NCBI GenBank assembly: GCA_029555885.1
Contig: JAKPQT010000376.1
Coordinates: 1 to 11,192, forward strand
Direction: 5' to 3'
Source of the DNA: Chloroflexota bacterium
GTDB lineage: Bacteria; Chloroflexota; Anaerolineae; CG2-30-64-16
DNA: 11,192 nucleotides
Below are positions 8,101-11,192 of the stretch, piece by piece (within the stretch, counting starts at the first letter, position 1; each line of letters begins with the position of its first letter). The notes under the pieces were generated by a model that was not told the DNA's origin, searched no databases, and was given only the letters and a program-made list of their open reading frames with translations. The translations under genes and the position numbers were made by a program.

Positions 8101-8957
8101 CTCACTGATATGCCCAGCTCGCGCGCGAGCCCGTAAAACAGCGCGCTGACCTGGGGGAGTTCCTCCGTGTTGTTGCCTTCGGCAATGACCGGGTAGTCCG
8201 GCGACAGGGCCTCCATCCGGCGGAACAGCGTCCGGAAGTCCAGCAGGCCCTTGCCCGGGCAGCCATCCTGCAAGTGTAACGCCAACCGGTTTTCGATCCA
8301 AATGTCTTTCGCGTGGCAACTGATGATCCGATTGCCCAGGATGTCGAAATGCCGGTCGAGCGCCGGGCCGGTGTCGAACACCTCGCGGCGGGTGATCCAG
8401 TTGGCCGAATCATAGTCACTCCTGACCCACGGCGAGCCGACCGCGTCGATGACCTCCGCGGTCACCTCCGGACTCTCCAGCGTGACCAACTGGTGTCCCT
8501 CCAGGCTCAGGTACACCCCTGCATCCTCAGCCGCGGGCGCGGCCTCGCGCAGGCTCTTGATGAGCTGGTGGCGCGCGGTCTGCGTCCAGTTATACGGGTG
8601 CGGGAACCAGGGGCCGTCCGGATTCACGGAGCCGGGGCCGGTGTCGATGCCCCGCGCGCCGAGCCAGCCGGCCAGCCGCAGCGCGGCCTGGAGCACGCGC
8701 ACCGCCTCGCTGCGCTGCGTCTCGTCCGGCGTCACAAGGTTCTGCCAGAAGCCGGTCGCCTGATACAGCCGCACGCCCTCGTCCGCCATCAGCCGGCGCA
8801 CACGGTCCGCCTGCGCCCGCGACGTCTCCAGCGGGTGATTGCGTCGGAAGCGCGTGAAGATGCCGCTGAATCCCAGGTCCCTGACCCGGCGGCAGATTTC
8901 CGGCGTCATGTCGTCCATGTTATCCGGCAGGAAGCAGCCGGACATGCCAAAGCGCAT
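8094..8957 (-). CDS. Sugar phosphate isomerase/epimerase-like (xylose isomerase-like TIM barrel)
   Basis: A 287-residue protein of the xylose-isomerase-like / AP-endonuclease-2 TIM-barrel superfamily, which includes sugar epimerases, inosose dehydratases and hydroxypyruvate isomerases. Likely divalent-metal ligands are at strand ends: Glu153 in SLEGH, Asp183 in SDYDSAN, His215 in SCHAKD and Glu260 in IAEGNN. PGKGLLDF (235-242) is the usual loop preceding the last barrel helices. The ATG at 8957 has a strong GGGAGGT ribosome site 4 nt upstream, and the preceding gene stops 13 nt away, so it is part of the same transcript. The last residues (VRN) and stop are encoded within the AT-rich repeat spacer. 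The protein may have lost or gained a few C-terminal residues there. The exact reaction is unknown. Confidence 0.88.
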   Translation of the reverse strand: MRFGMSGCFLPDNMDDMTPEICRRVRDLGFSGIFTRFRRNHPLETSRAQADRVRRLMADEGVRLYQATGFWQNLVTPDETQRSEAVRVLQAALRLAGWLGARGIDTGPGSVNPDGPWFPHPYNWTQTARHQLIKSLREAAPAAEDAGVYLSLEGHQLVTLESPEVTAEVIDAVGSPWVRSDYDSANWITRREVFDTGPALDRHFDILGNRIISCHAKDIWIENRLALHLQDGCPGKGLLDFRTLFRRMEALSPDYPVIAEGNNTEELPQVSALFYGLARELGISVRN

Positions 8958-8961
8958 AGCG

Positions 8962-8968
8962 ACCTCCC
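8962..8968 (-). promoter_or_regulatory. Strong Shine-Dalgarno site
   Basis: GGGAGGT on the minus strand, 4 nt before the ATG at 8957, within the 13-nt gap after the URO-D gene. It is the best ribosome site in the window and fixes the start of the isomerase-like gene. Confidence 0.75.
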
Positions 8969-8970
8969 TA

Positions 8971-10074
8971 CTATCTCATCGCCTCCATCCAGGCGACGAG
9001 GTTCTCGATCGGCACGTCCTCCTGGATTTCGTGCGCGGGGGCCATCACGTAGCCGCCGCCTGCGCCGAGGATGGCTGCGAGCCGGACGACCTCCCGCGCC
9101 ACCTCATCGGGCGTGGCGTGGGGCAGGAACTGCTGCACGTCCACCCCGCCCCAGAAGACGATGCGCTCCCCGAACTGCGCCTTCAGGCCCGCCGGCTCCA
9201 TCCCCGCGGCCGAAGTCTGGACCGGGTTGAGGATGTCCACGCCGCACGCAATGATATCATCGAGCAGGTCAGTCACCGAACCGCAGCTATGATGCCAGAA
9301 GTAACAGCCCGCCAGCGCCTTCGTCCGCGCGATGCGCGCCGTGAAGTAGGGCGCGATGAAGCGGCGGAACGCGCGCGGGGACAGCAGCGGGCCGCGCTGC
9401 ATGCCGAAGTCGTCGCCGCTCGTGGTCAGGTCGATGTATGGGCCCAGGACCGCATAATACTGCTCGATGACCGCCAGCTGGATGGCGTACACCCGGTCGA
9501 AGAACGCCAGGACGAAATCGCCGTCAGCGGCCAGCCGCATCAGGAAGTCGTCGTAGCCGCACATCCAGCAGCCGAGTTCGAGGATGCCGAAGACCGGATG
9601 CTCGGCCACGACCACGTAGCGAGCCTCAGCCGCGAGCCGCTGCGCATCCGTTAGCCAGGCGGCGAGCAGCGCTTCGTCGACGCGCGGCTCCGGCCACGGG
9701 AAACGCGCCAGGTCCTCAACCGTCGCTCCCTTGAGCGGATGGCCGGTAATCTGGTACTCGCCGTCCACCTGCTCGCGGCGCACGCCCCAGCAGTCCACGG
9801 CCGGCCCGGGCGGTTCGGCCGGTCGCCGCGTGAGCGGGCTGGGCAGGTCCACGATGGCGCCGACCGAGCGGAAGTCGGTGCCGGCCCATGCCAGGATCTG
9901 CTCATCGATCCGCCCATTCATTAACTGGGGCACACCGGTGAAGCCGAGCACGTCGGCCAGCCGCCGTGCGACCCCGGGCCGCATCCCCGTCAGCGTCGTC
10001 CCGCCGATGTCGATAGGGACGCGGTCTGCGGGCAGGTGACGCATCGCCAGGCCAAACCGCTCCCGGCTGTTCAC
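8971..10074 (-). CDS. Uroporphyrinogen decarboxylase family protein (MtaA/corrinoid-methyltransferase type)
   Basis: A 367-residue URO-D superfamily protein. Diagnostic parts are HHSCGSVTDLL (261-271), carrying the H-x-C zinc-binding pair His262/Cys264 of MtaA/MtbA-type methyltransferases, the ILNPVQ strand (281-286), FWGGVDVQQFLP (308-319) and the C-terminal GGYVMAPAHEIQEDVPIENL (340-359). Members are usually methylcobamide:CoM-type methyltransferases or uncharacterised relatives found in sugar and methoxy-compound loci; true HemE is less likely here. The start is GTG 10074. Its GTG overlaps the TGA of the upstream gene (GTGA, 10071-10074), so translation is probably coupled. An upstream start in the open frame would give 30 residues of Arg/Gly/Pro antiframe sequence and is rejected. 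No corrinoid-binding partner is in the window, so a methyl-transfer role is inference. Confidence 0.85.
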   Translation of the reverse strand: MNSRERFGLAMRHLPADRVPIDIGGTTLTGMRPGVARRLADVLGFTGVPQLMNGRIDEQILAWAGTDFRSVGAIVDLPSPLTRRPAEPPGPAVDCWGVRREQVDGEYQITGHPLKGATVEDLARFPWPEPRVDEALLAAWLTDAQRLAAEARYVVVAEHPVFGILELGCWMCGYDDFLMRLAADGDFVLAFFDRVYAIQLAVIEQYYAVLGPYIDLTTSGDDFGMQRGPLLSPRAFRRFIAPYFTARIARTKALAGCYFWHHSCGSVTDLLDDIIACGVDILNPVQTSAAGMEPAGLKAQFGERIVFWGGVDVQQFLPHATPDEVAREVVRLAAILGAGGGYVMAPAHEIQEDVPIENLVAWMEAMR

Positions 10075-11192
10075 GGCTGCACCGCCAGCCGGTAGGCGGC
10101 CAGGGCGAAGGCGGGCACGTCGATCCGCAGAATGCGCCCGGCCGGGCCGGCCGCGGGCTGCCACGCGCCCTGCCCATCCAGGCGCTCAACACGCCACATG
10201 CCGTCGGCGGCATCCAAAATTCCGCTGAGGTCGAGCCACGCGCCGGGCACGTCATCAGCGGAGAGGTTGGCAACCGCGAGCAGCCAACTCCCACCACCCG
10301 GCCGATAGAACGCCAGCGGGTAGAGGTTGACCCCACGCGTCACCCGGCAGGGCAGGCTGCACCCGCTCACCCAGCCGACGAGCGCAGCCCACTGCTCGCG
10401 GTGCGCGATGTTCAGCAGCGCGGGCATCGGCGCGGCCAGCGCGTACGGCAGCAGGGCAATGCGGAACGGCGCGGGCATGCGCGGGTTGACCGAGGGCCGT
10501 TCCAGCGCGATGGCCGCAGGGCCGCGGTCCTCGCCGTCCACATTGAGCCAGCGCGAAAGCACCGTGCTGCCCGCCGCCTCGACCTCGAAGGTGTAGAGCT
10601 GCTCGGGCCGCACGTGGTTGTACATCGGCAGGATGTGGCCGACGTGGCGCTCGGATGCGCCCGGCAGACCGGCGACGATGAGTTCGTTGACGCCGTCACC
10701 GACGGGCCGCACAGCGCGGATGCCGAACCGCTCGCCCCAGCCCATCTCGATGAGTGCCCGCGCGGCCAGGGGGTCCAGGATCAGCCCCTCGGGCAGCGCC
10801 ATCCCAATGTCGTAGCCCGACCACGCGCGCACCGCCTCCCCGGCCAGCCAGTGCGGGCCCTGGTCGGGCCGGCCGATGGGGAAGCCGCTGCGCGCGAGCA
10901 TCTGCTCCCACGGCCGCGGCTCCATCCAGGCCATCAGCGGCCGCCCGGCCAGCGGGACGTGCCGCGCATAATCCTCGCTGTCGAGGATGCCGATGCCGCG
11001 GCGCCGGCGGCCCGCCCGTTCGCGCGCGAGCGCATCGAGGAACGGACGCTGCTCCGCCAGCGCCGCGGCCAGTCGGCTGCCCTCCGGCTCCAGCGGGCCG
11101 GTGCCCCCCATGCTGGTCAGCATGTTCAGGCTGAGGTCGGGCATCCCGGCCAGCACGTCCAGCGCCAGCTCCAGCGCGAGGATGCGCCCGGA
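10071..11192 (-). CDS. C-terminal part of an unrecognised protein, possibly glycoside-hydrolase-like
   Basis: The frame is open to the right edge (no stop and no convincing start between 11156 and 11192), so the 373 visible residues are the C-terminal part of a longer protein. Residues 70-130 of the visible part hold an alternating strand/helix pattern with GIGILDSEDYARHV. About residue 130 is LPEGLILDPLAARALIEMGWG, which resembles the Rossmann-like (glutamine-amidotransferase-like) domain that follows the TIM barrel in some GH42-like proteins. The rest (about 160-373) is rich in predicted beta strands (GSTVLSRWLN, NLYPLAFYRP, SWLLAVANLS, LRIDVPAFALAAYRLAVQP), as in a C-terminal sandwich. No catalytic residue can be assigned. 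It overlaps the URO-D gene by 4 nt. The assignment to a glycosidase is tentative. Confidence 0.55.
   Translation of the reverse strand, partial: SGRILALELALDVLAGMPDLSLNMLTSMGGTGPLEPEGSRLAAALAEQRPFLDALARERAGRRRRGIGILDSEDYARHVPLAGRPLMAWMEPRPWEQMLARSGFPIGRPDQGPHWLAGEAVRAWSGYDIGMALPEGLILDPLAARALIEMGWGERFGIRAVRPVGDGVNELIVAGLPGASERHVGHILPMYNHVRPEQLYTFEVEAAGSTVLSRWLNVDGEDRGPAAIALERPSVNPRMPAPFRIALLPYALAAPMPALLNIAHREQWAALVGWVSGCSLPCRVTRGVNLYPLAFYRPGGGSWLLAVANLSADDVPGAWLDLSGILDAADGMWRVERLDGQGAWQPAAGPAGRILRIDVPAFALAAYRLAVQP

Noticed and set aside
8971..10074. Assignment as housekeeping HemE
   Set aside because: The H-x-C-G metal motif and the MtaA-like C-terminus, plus the sugar-gene context, point to the methyltransferase-like branch; no other heme gene is nearby.

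Overview
This is a GC-rich window (roughly two thirds G+C by eye) in which every supportable gene lies on the minus strand, so the locus reads from position 11192 down to 1. There are eight genes, six complete and two cut by the window edges. The gene content is carbohydrate-centred: glycoside-hydrolase-like proteins, a sugar isomerase-like TIM barrel, a short-chain dehydrogenase and two uroporphyrinogen-decarboxylase (URO-D) superfamily proteins, plus a two-gene ABC exporter. The high GC, the TM287/288-type exporter pair and the intergenic palindromes of the kind seen dispersed in many environmental genomes suggest a free-living bacterium, perhaps Chloroflexota. That placement is inference and no marker gene is present.

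Layout in transcription order. (1) 11192-10071 is the C-terminal part of an unrecognised, possibly glycoside-hydrolase-like protein. It overlaps by 4 nt (GTGA) a URO-D/MtaA-like protein at 10074-8971, which is followed after 13 nt by a xylose-isomerase-like TIM-barrel protein at 8957-8094. An 86-nt AT-rich spacer made of small repeats comes next. (2) An SDR oxidoreductase (8007-7252) is followed 10 nt later by the first half of a heterodimeric ABC exporter (7241-5478). A spacer with a perfect 20-bp inverted repeat separates it from the second half (5362-3512). (3) After another spacer with an imperfect inverted repeat come a second, divergent URO-D-like protein (3366-2125), a GH99-like catalytic protein with a C-terminal CBM9-like domain (2035-266), and, 2 nt later, the N-terminus of an (alpha/alpha)6-barrel glycosidase (263 to the window edge).

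The hydrolases, isomerase and dehydrogenase would fit breakdown and oxidation or isomerisation of an unusual, possibly modified, sugar. The two URO-D superfamily proteins could act on methylated or otherwise decorated intermediates, but no corrinoid protein is visible and their chemistry is not determined here. The ABC pair has a coherent set of substitutions giving one canonical and one degenerate ATP site. No RNA genes, CRISPR arrays, transposases or prophage genes were seen. The spacers longer than 80 nt (2036-2124, 3367-3511, 5363-5477, 8008-8093) are described individually; no gene-free stretch exceeds 300 nt.
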